Assembly (NCBI RefSeq): GCF_947497935.1
Contig: NZ_CANMIO010000003.1
Span: forward strand, 248,001-312,000
Origin: an uncultured Shewanella sp.
GTDB lineage: Bacteria > Pseudomonadota > Gammaproteobacteria > Enterobacterales > Shewanellaceae
Reading direction: 5' to 3'
DNA length: 64,000 bases
Shown: in pieces, positions 28,577 through 37,738 of the stretch
How positions within the stretch are numbered: the stretch's first letter is position 1
Layout of the letters: each line of letters begins with the position of its first letter
Translations under genes and position numbers: made by a program
The notes under the pieces: model-generated
The model's database searches: none
What the model was told of the DNA's origin: nothing
Seen by the model: the letters and a program-made list of their open reading frames with translations, nothing else

Positions 28577-29524
28577 TTAGCTAATATAGCTTTGGCCTGC
28601 ATAAACAACAAAGTGTCGTAGCGCTAACACGCCTAAGATAGTGCTACAAGAAACCGTGATCAAGAAGCCTTTAGTGTGACGCCAAGCCTTAGGGGCTAAT
28701 GTACTGGCCAGCACCGGTACAACAAGACCAAGGCCTACGACACCAATCCAGAACACGCTCGCCCAAGTGCCCGTCGTGATCGCCGCCGTAGCCGCCTGCG
28801 CTGCAGGACCTGAGAAGTTGAGTCCCACAAATAGTAGTACCAAACAAAGTGCTTCGTTAAAAGCCACTGGATATTCGATACGATGCACTTGCTCAATACA
28901 GTCAGACTCTTTCTTACTAAAGAACAGAGTCGCGACCAAGATGTTACCCGCTGAGCCGACTGACATGGCCGATGCTAAAAACAGCGCAGGAAGTACCGCA
29001 GTGTTTAAGATAGGGTAGCTTATCATTGCCGATAGTAAGAATCCGGTATAAACCCCAACACCTAAACCCAGTGCAAAAATCAGCTTATTAAGGCTATTTT
29101 CTAACTGACGACACACTTTGAGTATGCCAGCGAGCCATGGTGCGTAGTGCAGAACTTGTTTTTCAAATACTAATGCCGCAAACACAAACACTAACGGGAT
29201 ATATATAAGCAGTGCAATCACACCCCATGCCATCACCGACGTAAGATTATAGTTAAGCAGAATATGGTAAAACTCAAATGGCTTAGTTAAATCGAGTACC
29301 AGCAGCGCCATACCTAAACAGATGGCTACAGGGCCAATTACCGCCGCCGCTTTAATCACAGGTAAGCCTTCAGTCGGTTGACCACGGCTTTGCTTGTACC
29401 ATTTAAGTCCAATAGCCACCAGCATAGAACCCGCTGACAAACCAGCCATAAACAAGTACACCGCGATGATCCAGTTCCACACTACTGGATCGTATTGTTC
29501 CATCGAGCCCCAGATATTGTTCAT
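28577..29524 (-). CDS. psrC: PsrC/NrfD-type membrane subunit of thiosulfate/polysulfide reductase
   Basis: 315 residues with eight hydrophobic segments, the NrfD/PsrC layout. It anchors the complex in the inner membrane and passes electrons from the quinol pool to the Fe-S subunit. The start overlaps the psrB stop by 4 bp, so translation is coupled. Shewanella oneidensis psrABC is needed for respiration of thiosulfate and elemental sulfur. Polysulfide versus thiosulfate preference cannot be settled from sequence. Confidence 0.9.
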   Translation of the reverse strand: MNNIWGSMEQYDPVVWNWIIAVYLFMAGLSAGSMLVAIGLKWYKQSRGQPTEGLPVIKAAAVIGPVAICLGMALLVLDLTKPFEFYHILLNYNLTSVMAWGVIALLIYIPLVFVFAALVFEKQVLHYAPWLAGILKVCRQLENSLNKLIFALGLGVGVYTGFLLSAMISYPILNTAVLPALFLASAMSVGSAGNILVATLFFSKKESDCIEQVHRIEYPVAFNEALCLVLLFVGLNFSGPAAQAATAAITTGTWASVFWIGVVGLGLVVPVLASTLAPKAWRHTKGFLITVSCSTILGVLALRHFVVYAGQSYIS

Positions 29525-30093
29525 GCTTTGATCCCTCCTTTGCGGCTAGGAATGCGGTAGACCCGAGGCTCTGTGCCTAAGTTTACCTTTTGTTGGTAAT
29601 GAGGTTTAGTGTCTAACACTTTACGTACTTCAGAGTTCATGTCGTTTGCATCACCAAACACTAATGCTTGAGTGGGACAAACGGTGACACATGCAGGCTC
29701 TTCACCGCGAGCTAAACGCGTCTCTTTACAGAAATCACACTTATCTGGTACCCGAGTTTCTGGGTTAATGAAACGAACCTTGTACGGGCAAGCTGCGACA
29801 CAGTAAAGGCAACCAACACACTTCTTCTCGTTAATCGACACGATACCGTCATCATTGACGTAAGCCGCGCCTGTTGGGCAAACTTTTACACATGGTGCAT
29901 TTTCACATTGCTCACATGAGACGCGGTTATACTTAAAATGTAGGTGGGGGAAGTTGCCATAAGGCCCTTCGATTCTCACCTGAATTCGAGTCACTGACTC
30001 AGGTACATTGTTTTCACTGCGGCAAGCAACGTTACAAGCCTGACAGCCAATGCATTTGTTTTCATCGTGTACGAGAACATAACGCTTAGTCAT
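29521..30093 (-). CDS. psrB: PsrB-type four-cluster ferredoxin subunit
   Basis: 190 residues with sixteen cysteines in four 4Fe-4S motifs: CIGCQACNVAC, CEQCENAPCVKVCP, CVGCLYCVAACP, and CDFCKETRLARGEEPACVTVCP. This is the standard electron-transfer subunit of molybdopterin oxidoreductases such as PsrB, PhsB and DmsB. It links the membrane subunit to the catalytic subunit. It lies 12 bp after psrA and overlaps psrC. Confidence 0.95.
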   Translation of the reverse strand: MTKRYVLVHDENKCIGCQACNVACRSENNVPESVTRIQVRIEGPYGNFPHLHFKYNRVSCEQCENAPCVKVCPTGAAYVNDDGIVSINEKKCVGCLYCVAACPYKVRFINPETRVPDKCDFCKETRLARGEEPACVTVCPTQALVFGDANDMNSEVRKVLDTKPHYQQKVNLGTEPRVYRIPSRKGGIKA

Positions 30094-30105
30094 AATTAAC
30101 TCCGA

Positions 30106-32382
30106 TTAAATCTTGGCAATCTTGACGCCGGTAGTGTGCAGGTTCATACCTGTCACCGGAGAAGTCACGTGAGGAAGTAAGTTACCGCAGTGCACGCCTT
30201 TACCGGTTGCACGAGCCAGTTCTTTGTTCTTTGAGCCGCAGCCCATATAAGCAAATACGGTGTCAGGGCGAATACCCGGTGTGACTAAGGCATGACCCTC
30301 TTCACTGCCGGTATCGTTGTAGATACGGATCTTATCGCCACTTGAGATATTCAGAAGGCCTGCAGTGATGGGGTGGATCCATAGGGCGTTATCTGACATC
30401 AAATTAGCCAGCATTGGTACATTTTGCGTACCCGCGTTGGTGTGCACTGCAACCTTGCCTTGAATGAAAAACAGCTCATCGGCTTTTTTCATTGTCACTT
30501 CACGGTAACGGATCACTCCACGGCCCGGCGCCATCTTCTCAACTTTATCTGAGCTAAGTTCAATCTTGCCTGAAGGCGTTTTAAAGCTTAACTGGCTGCC
30601 ATAAGTGCCATCTTCATCAACGGCTTTAGCGTTGGGGTAGCTTGCTACAAAGTCTCTTACCATGCCACGCTCGCGCAACATTAACGGCTTACCGAAGCTA
30701 ACAAAACCTTCCTCTTTGATCCTTCTTAATAAGTTCACATCACGCTGCACTTGGAACAGCTGCAATGTTTCCATATTTTCCCATGGGAAAAACTGACCTT
30801 GGCCTAGCTCTGTGGCGAGCTCTTTCCAGATCTGCCAGCTTGGCTTAGTGTCACCAATGGTTTCGACCACGCGTTGACGCACATAGTAAGCAGGATTCTT
30901 ACCTGACTTATCAGCAATCTCTTCGTCACGCTCAAGATAAGTGGATTCTGGCAAGAAGATATCGGCATAAGCCGCTGACTCACTGATATAGATATCGCAG
31001 GCCACAATAAAATCGAGCTTTTGCATCGTCTCAACAATACGCGCTCTGTCTGTCATGGTTTGCATTGGGTTTGTACGGCTCATTACCCAGGCACGTAACT
31101 GGTATGGAACGGCATCTAAAGTCGAATCAAGAATCGTCTGGTAAATACCACCCGATGACCAAGTCAATGCATACTGCTCATCGACCATGTCGATGCGCTT
31201 AGCATCGCTTTTAGGCATGCCTTCAACACCTGGCTTTGCTAAAGTTGGCGCAACCTTATCACCGGCAAACTTATTATAGCTTGAGGCTTTCTTGCCAAAG
31301 TACAGGCCACCTTTACGCTCAATGTTGCCCACCAATACGTTAGCAGCATAGAGTGCGCGGCGCATCTCAAACTCTTCGGTGGTAAACGATGAACGGTGAC
31401 CAAAATCGACTAGCGCATGAGGCGCAGCGGCGGCATATTCATGGGTAATGCGGCGAATATCTTCAGCAGGTACATCACTAACAGACTCGGCCCACTCAGG
31501 TGTGTAAGCCTTAACTTCTTTGGCAAAATCTTCAAAACCCGACACATACTGCGCCACAAACGCTTTGTCGTATAAGTCGTCGCTAATCAATGTATGACAA
31601 ATTGCCAGTGCAACCGCAACATCTGTCCCCGGCTTAATCGCGTACCACTCGTCAGCTTTATCCGCCACAATCGAGAAACGTGGTTCAAATACCACAAGCT
31701 TTGCGCCCTTCTCCATCTGTGCATTCATCATACCTCGGGTTTCAGACATGTTAATGCCTTCGTAAAGGTTATGACCAAAGTTAATGATGTACTTAGAATT
31801 GCTTAAGTCACGCTTGATTTTGCCGCCAAACATGGCTTTAGCCGCAATCACGTAACTGCCCGGACAGGTAGACGCGTGGGTAAAGGTATTTGGACTACCA
31901 AAGGCTTTAGCTAAATGAAACAAGTGACCAGACAGAGAGCCTGACTTTGATGAGAAGGCGACGGTTTCAGCCCCGTGCTCAGTTTTAATCTTATTTAGGT
32001 TTTGCGCAATAATTCGGTAGGCTTCTTCCCACTCAATCTCTTGCCAGTTGCCTTCACCACGCTCGCCAACACGCTTAAGGGGCTTAACAATACGTTGCTT
32101 ATCATAAAGCTGGCTGTGACCTGCACCACCGCGAGCACACACAGCCCCACCAAATGATTTGGCGTTCTTATTACCAAGAATCGATACGTTCTTGCCATTC
32201 ACCACACGGGCAGAGATCGGGCAACGGGTGGAGCACATTTCACAAATACTTGCGATAGACTCTGCGCTACCTTGCAGCTCAGAATGTCCAAGGGCCGCTA
32301 AAGAGCCTGGAAGCGTTGCTAAAGCGCAAGTCGCTGTGCCTGCTCCGGCCCCTTTAATGAAGGTTCGCCGATCTAGTTTCAT
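30106..32382 (-). CDS. psrA: PsrA/PhsA molybdopterin catalytic subunit of thiosulfate/polysulfide reductase
   Basis: 758 residues. A twin-arginine signal (RRTFIK, residues 5-10, hydrophobic core to ~33) exports it folded to the periplasm. C47, C50, C54 and C82 bind the N-terminal 4Fe-4S cluster. C173 in THASTCPGS is the expected molybdenum ligand. The C-terminus has the molybdopterin-dinucleotide-binding fold (NAGTQNVPMLANLMSD). Close to PsrA/PhsA enzymes that reduce thiosulfate or polysulfide. First gene of psrABC; transcription is likely controlled through the operator array at 32510-32615. Confidence 0.93.
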   Translation of the reverse strand: MKLDRRTFIKGAGAGTATCALATLPGSLAALGHSELQGSAESIASICEMCSTRCPISARVVNGKNVSILGNKNAKSFGGAVCARGGAGHSQLYDKQRIVKPLKRVGERGEGNWQEIEWEEAYRIIAQNLNKIKTEHGAETVAFSSKSGSLSGHLFHLAKAFGSPNTFTHASTCPGSYVIAAKAMFGGKIKRDLSNSKYIINFGHNLYEGINMSETRGMMNAQMEKGAKLVVFEPRFSIVADKADEWYAIKPGTDVAVALAICHTLISDDLYDKAFVAQYVSGFEDFAKEVKAYTPEWAESVSDVPAEDIRRITHEYAAAAPHALVDFGHRSSFTTEEFEMRRALYAANVLVGNIERKGGLYFGKKASSYNKFAGDKVAPTLAKPGVEGMPKSDAKRIDMVDEQYALTWSSGGIYQTILDSTLDAVPYQLRAWVMSRTNPMQTMTDRARIVETMQKLDFIVACDIYISESAAYADIFLPESTYLERDEEIADKSGKNPAYYVRQRVVETIGDTKPSWQIWKELATELGQGQFFPWENMETLQLFQVQRDVNLLRRIKEEGFVSFGKPLMLRERGMVRDFVASYPNAKAVDEDGTYGSQLSFKTPSGKIELSSDKVEKMAPGRGVIRYREVTMKKADELFFIQGKVAVHTNAGTQNVPMLANLMSDNALWIHPITAGLLNISSGDKIRIYNDTGSEEGHALVTPGIRPDTVFAYMGCGSKNKELARATGKGVHCGNLLPHVTSPVTGMNLHTTGVKIAKI

Positions 32383-32509
32383 GTTAAATCTCCCAATGAC
32401 AATGATCCTTAGCAGAGCAATGAATTAAGCTCTGTGTTAATCGCTATTTGCAATCAACTCATTCCTAAGGTTTTCCTCATTGTTATTGAGGGAGGGTAAA
32501 TTGAATATT

Positions 32510-32521
32510 GTGGTAAACCAC
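32510..32521. promoter_or_regulatory. Palindrome B, candidate ThsR operator (promoter-proximal)
   Basis: GTGGTAAACCAC, perfect 5-bp arms around AA, flanked by ATT and ATA exactly as in the other copy. It lies about 128 bp before the psrA ATG and near -42 relative to a possible -10 (AACAAT on the minus strand). Confidence 0.6.
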
Positions 32522-32546
32522 ATACCGATACAGTGATAGTCGGCTT

Positions 32547-32562
32547 TGTGAGGTAATTCACA
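32547..32562. promoter_or_regulatory. CRP site upstream of psrA
   Basis: TGTGAGGTAATTCACA has perfect TGTGA and TCACA half-sites with the correct 6-bp spacer. It lies between the two palindromes. CRP is known as a main activator of anaerobic respiration in Shewanella. Confidence 0.7.
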
Positions 32563-32603
32563 GTTCAAATTTACACCAACACAGCCACTAAAAGCTGTAA
32601 ATT

Positions 32604-32615
32604 GTGGTAAACCAC
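32604..32615. promoter_or_regulatory. Palindrome A, candidate ThsR operator (distal)
   Basis: Second identical GTGGTAAACCAC with the same ATT and ATA flanks, 94 bp from the first copy, close to nine helical turns. Confidence 0.6.
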
Positions 32616-32664
32616 ATAAAGGCAAATGGTTTAAAAAAATTGCAGGTTACTGCATGTTTTCGAT

Positions 32665-32693
32665 ATAAAATGTGCGGCCTCATTGCCGCACAT
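32665..32693 (-). terminator. Terminator of the sensor kinase gene
   Basis: TGTGCGGC/GCCGCACA stem with a 6-nt loop; on the minus strand it runs into TTTTATAT. It shields psrA from read-through. Confidence 0.65.
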
Positions 32694-32739
32694 AAGCTCA
32701 CTCTTCTCTCGTCGCCAAGCTGTATCGAATAGCGCTTAA

Positions 32740-34524
32740 TTAAACTTCTATCGGCGCCTCACTGCCTCGCTTTTTAAGGTTAAGCGTTGCCACACAACCT
32801 GATTGCCCATCGCTGCGATTAGCCAATACAAAGCGCCCATCATGCTCCTTAATCACCTCATTACAAATGGCTAAGCCTAGCCCTAACCCATCCACTTTAG
32901 TGGTGTAAAAGGTCGCCATTAAGGTATCGGCTTCCATCGCTAAACCTGGGCCATTATCGACAATAGAGATATTCACTTGATGCTCTTTAAAGTCCAACTC
33001 TATCAAGATTTTACCTATCGCCACATTTTCCGAGTCAGCAATGGCATCTAAACTGTTTTTAATTAAATTGATCAACACCTGCAATAAGCCCACTCTATCT
33101 GCGGTGATAAAAAAGGGCTCGCCTTTAATCTGGGTGTTAATTTGGATCTCTCGTCTGGCTAACTCTATTCGTAGTAGCGAAATACTCTCCTCGACTAAGG
33201 TAAGAATATTCACGTCCACCATGACCGATTCTCGGCGCTTAAGTAGACCACGAATTCGGTGCACTACTTCGCCGGCACGAGTCGATTGCTTATGAATTTT
33301 CTCTAGTAGTTCGATACATGCTTGTACATCAGCTTTTTCTTGCCCCTGCAAACGCATGATGCCGCCTTCGCTATAACTGGTAATTGCCGCGATAGGCTGA
33401 TTAATCTCATGGGCAAGCCCTGCACCGATCTCTCCTATGATTGAAGCACTTTGTAGACGCTCTAATGCGATGGCTTGCTGCTTAAGCTGCCGTTCTGATT
33501 CAATCAACGAGCTACTTTTCTGGTGAAAACGATATTCAATCCACAGGTGATACAGGGTCGCTATAATGAAGACTAAAACCGACAAAATCCCCCAGTGGCG
33601 GTTATCCTCAAGCCACTGCTTCACCGAATCCCAGCGGCTACTATCGGGCGTCTTTACGTGCAGTTCTTTAAATAGTTTGATGACCGCAAGCTGACTAATA
33701 GGTGAGGTCCACCCCTTTAGCTTCGCCTTGATTGCAGCAGGATTATTCGCACTTAAATCAAGCAAGGCTTGGGTAATCGCTTTACTCAACTCGGTACTCA
33801 CACTCTCGGATGCAGCAAAGGACCAATTCGGATAAAGGTTAGTACTGCACTGACACTCTATGCCTTCTGGTCGGCTAGGATTCAATACTCGATAATTAGC
33901 GCGGTTAATCAAGCCACGCTCGACCATATCTTCTAAGGTACACAAAGGCGTGATGGCAGCATCGACATTACCATCGCGAACTTGGTAAAGCAGAGGATCG
34001 AGTGGAAATCCTAAAAACTTGGTTTGGCCAAAGTAAGTTTCTGGCTCCATTCCCAGCTGATGCATCAATCCAACAGTGGCTTGATAGCCACCCAACGCAT
34101 GAGGGTCACTAGCGGCTATCACCTTGCCTTTTAAGTCATATAAGGTGCGATAGTTACTATCAGCCTTAACGATAATTGCCGAGCCTATCGCCGAAGTGGT
34201 GCCGTTATGGCGCTTAGAACGCATGGTCGCGAGCCAAGATAATGGATACTGATTGGACAGATACAGGTATTGACCAGGATTGGTAATAATAAACTGGATT
34301 TGCCCTAGCTCCATCGCCAAATTTAATGCTTCAAAATTTCCAGGATAAACATGGAACTCAGCCTCTGGCACTTGTGCATTAAGGTATTCCATCATCGGAG
34401 TCCAACGCTCAATGGCTTGTTGATGCCCCCAGTTTGCCAATACTCCAACATAAAACTGCTGCGGTTTAGACCAAGCTACCGATGAGAACAAAAGCACACA
34501 AATACAAAGCAAGAATCGAGACAA
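32740..34524 (-). CDS. thsS: ThsS-like sensor histidine kinase with PhnD-type periplasmic domain
   Basis: 594 residues. A signal-like first segment (1-19), then a periplasmic PhnD/TtrS-type binding domain (~22-285, with TNPGQYLYLS and SDPHALGGYQ), a membrane segment at ~311-329, a HisKA domain with H372 in GLAHEINQPI, and a HATPase domain with NLIKNSLDAI, DNGPGL and GLGLGLA. The layout equals TtrS (tetrathionate) and ThsS (thiosulfate) sensors. ThsS/ThsR is known from Shewanella halifaxensis beside phs genes, and the psrABC neighbour favours thiosulfate here. Ligand assignment is inference. Confidence 0.8.
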   Translation of the reverse strand: MSRFLLCICVLLFSSVAWSKPQQFYVGVLANWGHQQAIERWTPMMEYLNAQVPEAEFHVYPGNFEALNLAMELGQIQFIITNPGQYLYLSNQYPLSWLATMRSKRHNGTTSAIGSAIIVKADSNYRTLYDLKGKVIAASDPHALGGYQATVGLMHQLGMEPETYFGQTKFLGFPLDPLLYQVRDGNVDAAITPLCTLEDMVERGLINRANYRVLNPSRPEGIECQCSTNLYPNWSFAASESVSTELSKAITQALLDLSANNPAAIKAKLKGWTSPISQLAVIKLFKELHVKTPDSSRWDSVKQWLEDNRHWGILSVLVFIIATLYHLWIEYRFHQKSSSLIESERQLKQQAIALERLQSASIIGEIGAGLAHEINQPIAAITSYSEGGIMRLQGQEKADVQACIELLEKIHKQSTRAGEVVHRIRGLLKRRESVMVDVNILTLVEESISLLRIELARREIQINTQIKGEPFFITADRVGLLQVLINLIKNSLDAIADSENVAIGKILIELDFKEHQVNISIVDNGPGLAMEADTLMATFYTTKVDGLGLGLAICNEVIKEHDGRFVLANRSDGQSGCVATLNLKKRGSEAPIEV

Positions 34525-34755
34525 TTGAATTTCCTTAGGATCTGCGCCACGACGCCGTTAAAGAGTGAACTGCTCCCCTTAATTAAGGATTCCAAACCTA
34601 ACCGACATAAAAGTGGCAGCAGTTATTTAGCAACAGCTTACGCTAGGCCAAGATTTATAGAGCGTGATGCATTTCATGCTTTGTAGATTTTTGTTGGATT
34701 AAAGCCGCGAACTGGGATATCTATCATCTAAACACCGCAAACATAAGGGTTTCGC

Positions 34756-35367
34756 GTGCAACAAGAGATCAACGGACCAGTCTATTTAGTCGATGATGAC
34801 GAGGCGATTATCGACTCAATCAGCTTTCTAATGGAAGGTTATGGTCATAAGCTTATTAGCTTTAACAGTGGCGATCGTTTCTTAGCAGAGGTCGACTTAA
34901 CCCAAGCAGGATGCGTGATATTAGATGCACGTATGCCAGGACTAACAGGCCCCCAGGTACAGCAACTGCTCAGCGATGCTAACAGCCCGCTTGCGGTGAT
35001 TTTCTTAACTGGCCATGGCGATGTACCTATGGCCGTGGATGCTTTCAAAAATGGTGCTTTTGACTTCTTCCAAAAACCTGTACAAGGCAGCTTGTTGTCC
35101 CAATCTATCGTTAAGGGCCTTGCCTACAGCTTTGGGCAACAGCAAAAGCTTACAAACCAGAGTCTAATCGATACCTTGTCGGAACGGGAAGCGCAGATTT
35201 TTCATTTAGTCATTGCAGGCAATACCAATAAGCAAATGGCAAATGAGCTTTGCGTTGCGATTCGAACAATCGAAGTTCATCGCTCAAAATTGATGGCTAA
35301 GTTAGGAGTGAGCAATCTTGCCGAATTAGTCAAACTCGCGCCGCTCCTGGCTGAAAAGAACGACTAA
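34756..35367 (+). CDS. thsR: ThsR-like FixJ/LuxR-type response regulator
   Basis: 203 residues. Receiver domain with acidic pocket DDDE (13-16), phospho-acceptor D57 in ILDARMPG, LTGHGD and QKPV lysine; then a LuxR-type helix-turn-helix, LSEREAQIFHLV to TIEVHRSKLMAKLG. GTG start at 34756. Divergent from the kinase across 231 bp, the expected partner. Its likely target is the psrA promoter, where two identical palindromes suit a dimeric LuxR-type regulator. Confidence 0.82.
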   Translation: MQQEINGPVYLVDDDEAIIDSISFLMEGYGHKLISFNSGDRFLAEVDLTQAGCVILDARMPGLTGPQVQQLLSDANSPLAVIFLTGHGDVPMAVDAFKNGAFDFFQKPVQGSLLSQSIVKGLAYSFGQQQKLTNQSLIDTLSEREAQIFHLVIAGNTNKQMANELCVAIRTIEVHRSKLMAKLGVSNLAELVKLAPLLAEKND

Positions 35368-35421
35368 GACGAACTAAACTCAGAGGGCTACTAGCCTTAA
35401 CACTACTAGCCCTGAACACTG

Positions 35422-36330
35422 TTAGCCATTAAAGCTATGATACCAGTCCCTAACCCGGGGAAAGTGATCATTGACCGCATCTTTATGGGTTAGCATTCCC
35501 CCATGATCATAGTCATGCTTAAAGCCTTGCTTCTTTGAGAGTAGCGTGTAATCGACCTGCTTAATTTGGCACTCATGTATCATCCGCTGAACATCGCTTG
35601 GGTTACCTAACACGGTATCCCCTTTGCCCGCTATAAACCAAGACTTTGGCCACTTAGCTACGCTTGCCGCCTGTCGATAATCGAAGCCATCATCACTGTC
35701 GACCCACTCGCCTCGCACCCACTCGATACTCTGGCGCAATGAGGCTCTAGACTCATTATCCATACCCATTCTGAGTTTATCTGCAGGGAGATAGCCCCTG
35801 CGCCAGGCGATCATCGGCGCAATCTTATTCCAAACGAGATCGACACTAAGCCACTTTTTAACCGACTTGACCTCAATACGGCGCTTACTACCAAAAGTGA
35901 CGAGTGACGCAACCGACTCTTGTAAACTGCTATAACGAGCAATCGCACTGGCCATCAAAACGCCCCCCCAAGAGTGAGCACACCAATGTACTCTTTTGGT
36001 CTTTGGGTGAAGCGATAGAATGTACTGCTGAATAAGTGGAAGTTGCTCTCTAATCACCTCGCCCTGACCCGCCTTAAAGCCACGAGCGAGTTTGGGCTCA
36101 CTCAGGCCTCGACCAAGGGTATCTAATACATATACCACCACGCCTGCGTCCGCCAAATAACAGGCTAGCCCCTTACCGGAATCACTATAGAACACGCGAC
36201 CATTAGACATAGCACCATGCAGCATAAGTACAGGAGGTTTACTCATGTCGGCTTGTACTGGTGTAATTTGCCTTAGGTGTAGGTACCCATGGTTATAGGG
36301 GATATAGAGGGATTTTTGCTGAATATTCAA
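35422..36330 (-). CDS. Alpha/beta hydrolase
   Basis: 302 residues, no signal peptide. Nucleophile elbow CAHSWGGVL (GxSxG variant with H before S), oxyanion strand PVLMLHGAMSNGR, and a late HDYDHGGML histidine region. Substrate unknown. It converges on thsR with 54 bp between, and lies upstream on the opposite side of a 322-bp gap from serB. Confidence 0.8.
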   Translation of the reverse strand: MNIQQKSLYIPYNHGYLHLRQITPVQADMSKPPVLMLHGAMSNGRVFYSDSGKGLACYLADAGVVVYVLDTLGRGLSEPKLARGFKAGQGEVIREQLPLIQQYILSLHPKTKRVHWCAHSWGGVLMASAIARYSSLQESVASLVTFGSKRRIEVKSVKKWLSVDLVWNKIAPMIAWRRGYLPADKLRMGMDNESRASLRQSIEWVRGEWVDSDDGFDYRQAASVAKWPKSWFIAGKGDTVLGNPSDVQRMIHECQIKQVDYTLLSKKQGFKHDYDHGGMLTHKDAVNDHFPRVRDWYHSFNG

Positions 36331-36652
36331 TGGCTAATACTCTTATATTTTTAAACTAAGCTACTGAAATACTAGCCTAAAAACAAGAGTAAAGACTCTA
36401 ACTGAATGTTAAATACAGCCGACTAGACCTGCTTTAAAACATGCTAAGGTTGAAATCAATCAAAAGGATCAAGATGATAGCCATCTCTTTTAAACATAAA
36501 AAAGCTCATAACAAAATTGCTATGAGCTTAAAGAGCTGCGGACGTTACAGGCTGAGTAAAACTTAGCAGCTATTTTCTAACAACGAATCCCTAACGACTA
36601 GAAACTAGCAACTTCTGTCTAATGTCACCTATCAAATAACTATTCAGTTAAT
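36331..36652. other. 322-bp intergenic downstream of serB
   Basis: Contains the serB terminator (36497-36530) and presumably the promoter of the alpha/beta hydrolase gene. A 30-codon frame at 36474-36566 with a good ribosome site overlaps the terminator hairpin and is not called. Confidence 0.6.
36497..36530 (-). terminator. Probable terminator of serB
   Basis: On the minus strand GCTCATA/TATGAGC stem with a 10-nt loop and a TTTTTT tail, about 125 nt past the serB stop. Confidence 0.7.
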
Positions 36653-37660
36653 CTAAGTGCGCTGGAACAGATAAGGTAAAACCTTGAGGTTGAGTCGGTT
36701 GATGCTGACATCCGCAGCCTGAACCAACTTAGGTTTGGCATGATAGGCAATACCAAAATCGGCGGTATTGATCATCGGGATATCATTAGCCCCATCACCT
36801 ATCGCCACTCTCTGCCCTATAGGTATTTGCCACTGTTTAGCACAATTTAGTACGGTATCGGCTTTGTATTGGGCATCGACCACTTGGCCTGAAACCGTTC
36901 CAAGCAGTTTACCGTTTTCAATATCAAGTTTATTGGCAAAAGCGGCATCGAGCGCCAATAACTGCTTAAGATGTTTTACAAAGGGGGTAAAACCACCAGA
37001 GGCTACAACGGTGCGCCAGCCATGACTCTGTAGCTCAGCAATCATCTCTTTTAAGCCCGGCATGAGCGGTAACTTGCCACACAAAGTATCAATAATTGCG
37101 GCATCGGCGCCTTTAAGTTTAGCGACTCGGCCTCTGAGGCTCTGCTCAAAGTCGAGCTCGCCTTGCATGGCAAGCTCTGTCACTTCAGCCACGGCCTGGC
37201 CAACACCTGCCATTTCTGCTAACTCATCGATACATTCAATTTCGATCGCGGTTGAGTCCATGTCCATCACCAACAGACCCGCTTGGCTTAGTTGCGGCGC
37301 ATCGACAGCTAATTCAAATAGCTCTAGAGAATCGGTTTCACTTATCGAGGCGATCTGTGACTGGTTTAAAGATGTTGATGTACAAACTTCAACACAGGTT
37401 AAACCACAATCACGCTTAATTAGTGCCAAGCTCAACTTAGCATCTAGAGACGCAAGCCAAGTCTCTAGGGCAGTGTTAATATCCAGCTGGCACTGCGTGG
37501 TCGAGACTGCTTGCTCGGAAAATACAATCCGATAACGAGAAAAACCTTTAGGGTATTCAGTCTCAATATGACGAGAGTAACTTTGCTCACCAGTAGTAAA
37601 AGACACGCTACTTTTAGTACTTAACCAAGTAAAAACAGTCGATTGACTCAAACTTTCCAT
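36653..37660 (-). CDS. serB: Phosphoserine phosphatase SerB
   Basis: 335 residues, close to E. coli (322). HAD motif I MDMDSTAIEIECIDE, motif II VVASGGFT, motif III lysine and IGDGANDIPM. It dephosphorylates phosphoserine in the last step of serine synthesis. The N-terminal ~130 residues form the ACT-like/regulatory part. Divergent from smp as in E. coli. Confidence 0.95.
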   Translation of the reverse strand: MESLSQSTVFTWLSTKSSVSFTTGEQSYSRHIETEYPKGFSRYRIVFSEQAVSTTQCQLDINTALETWLASLDAKLSLALIKRDCGLTCVEVCTSTSLNQSQIASISETDSLELFELAVDAPQLSQAGLLVMDMDSTAIEIECIDELAEMAGVGQAVAEVTELAMQGELDFEQSLRGRVAKLKGADAAIIDTLCGKLPLMPGLKEMIAELQSHGWRTVVASGGFTPFVKHLKQLLALDAAFANKLDIENGKLLGTVSGQVVDAQYKADTVLNCAKQWQIPIGQRVAIGDGANDIPMINTADFGIAYHAKPKLVQAADVSINRLNLKVLPYLFQRT

Positions 37661-37738
37661 TAGTTATGGCTCTCCAACTACCGAGCACAGACATAATCAA
37701 TTATGATTAGGTGAGTACACAATAAATTAAGGGTTTCA

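Larger units (their letters stand above)
32383..32739. other. psrA upstream region, 357 bp
   Basis: Contains two copies of an 18-bp palindromic element, a perfect CRP half-site pair between them, the inverted repeat CCTCA/TGAGG at 32475-32491 close to the likely promoter, and the terminator of the sensor kinase gene at the right end. A 62-codon minus-strand frame at 32437-32625 overlaps these sites and is not believed. Confidence 0.75.

Noticed and set aside
32437..32625. 62-codon minus-strand ORF upstream of psrA
   Set aside because: Lies over the operator palindromes and the CRP site; non-coding composition.
36474..36566. 30-codon ORF with AAAGGA ribosome site after serB
   Set aside because: It runs through the serB terminator hairpin and has no recognisable composition; not enough to call.
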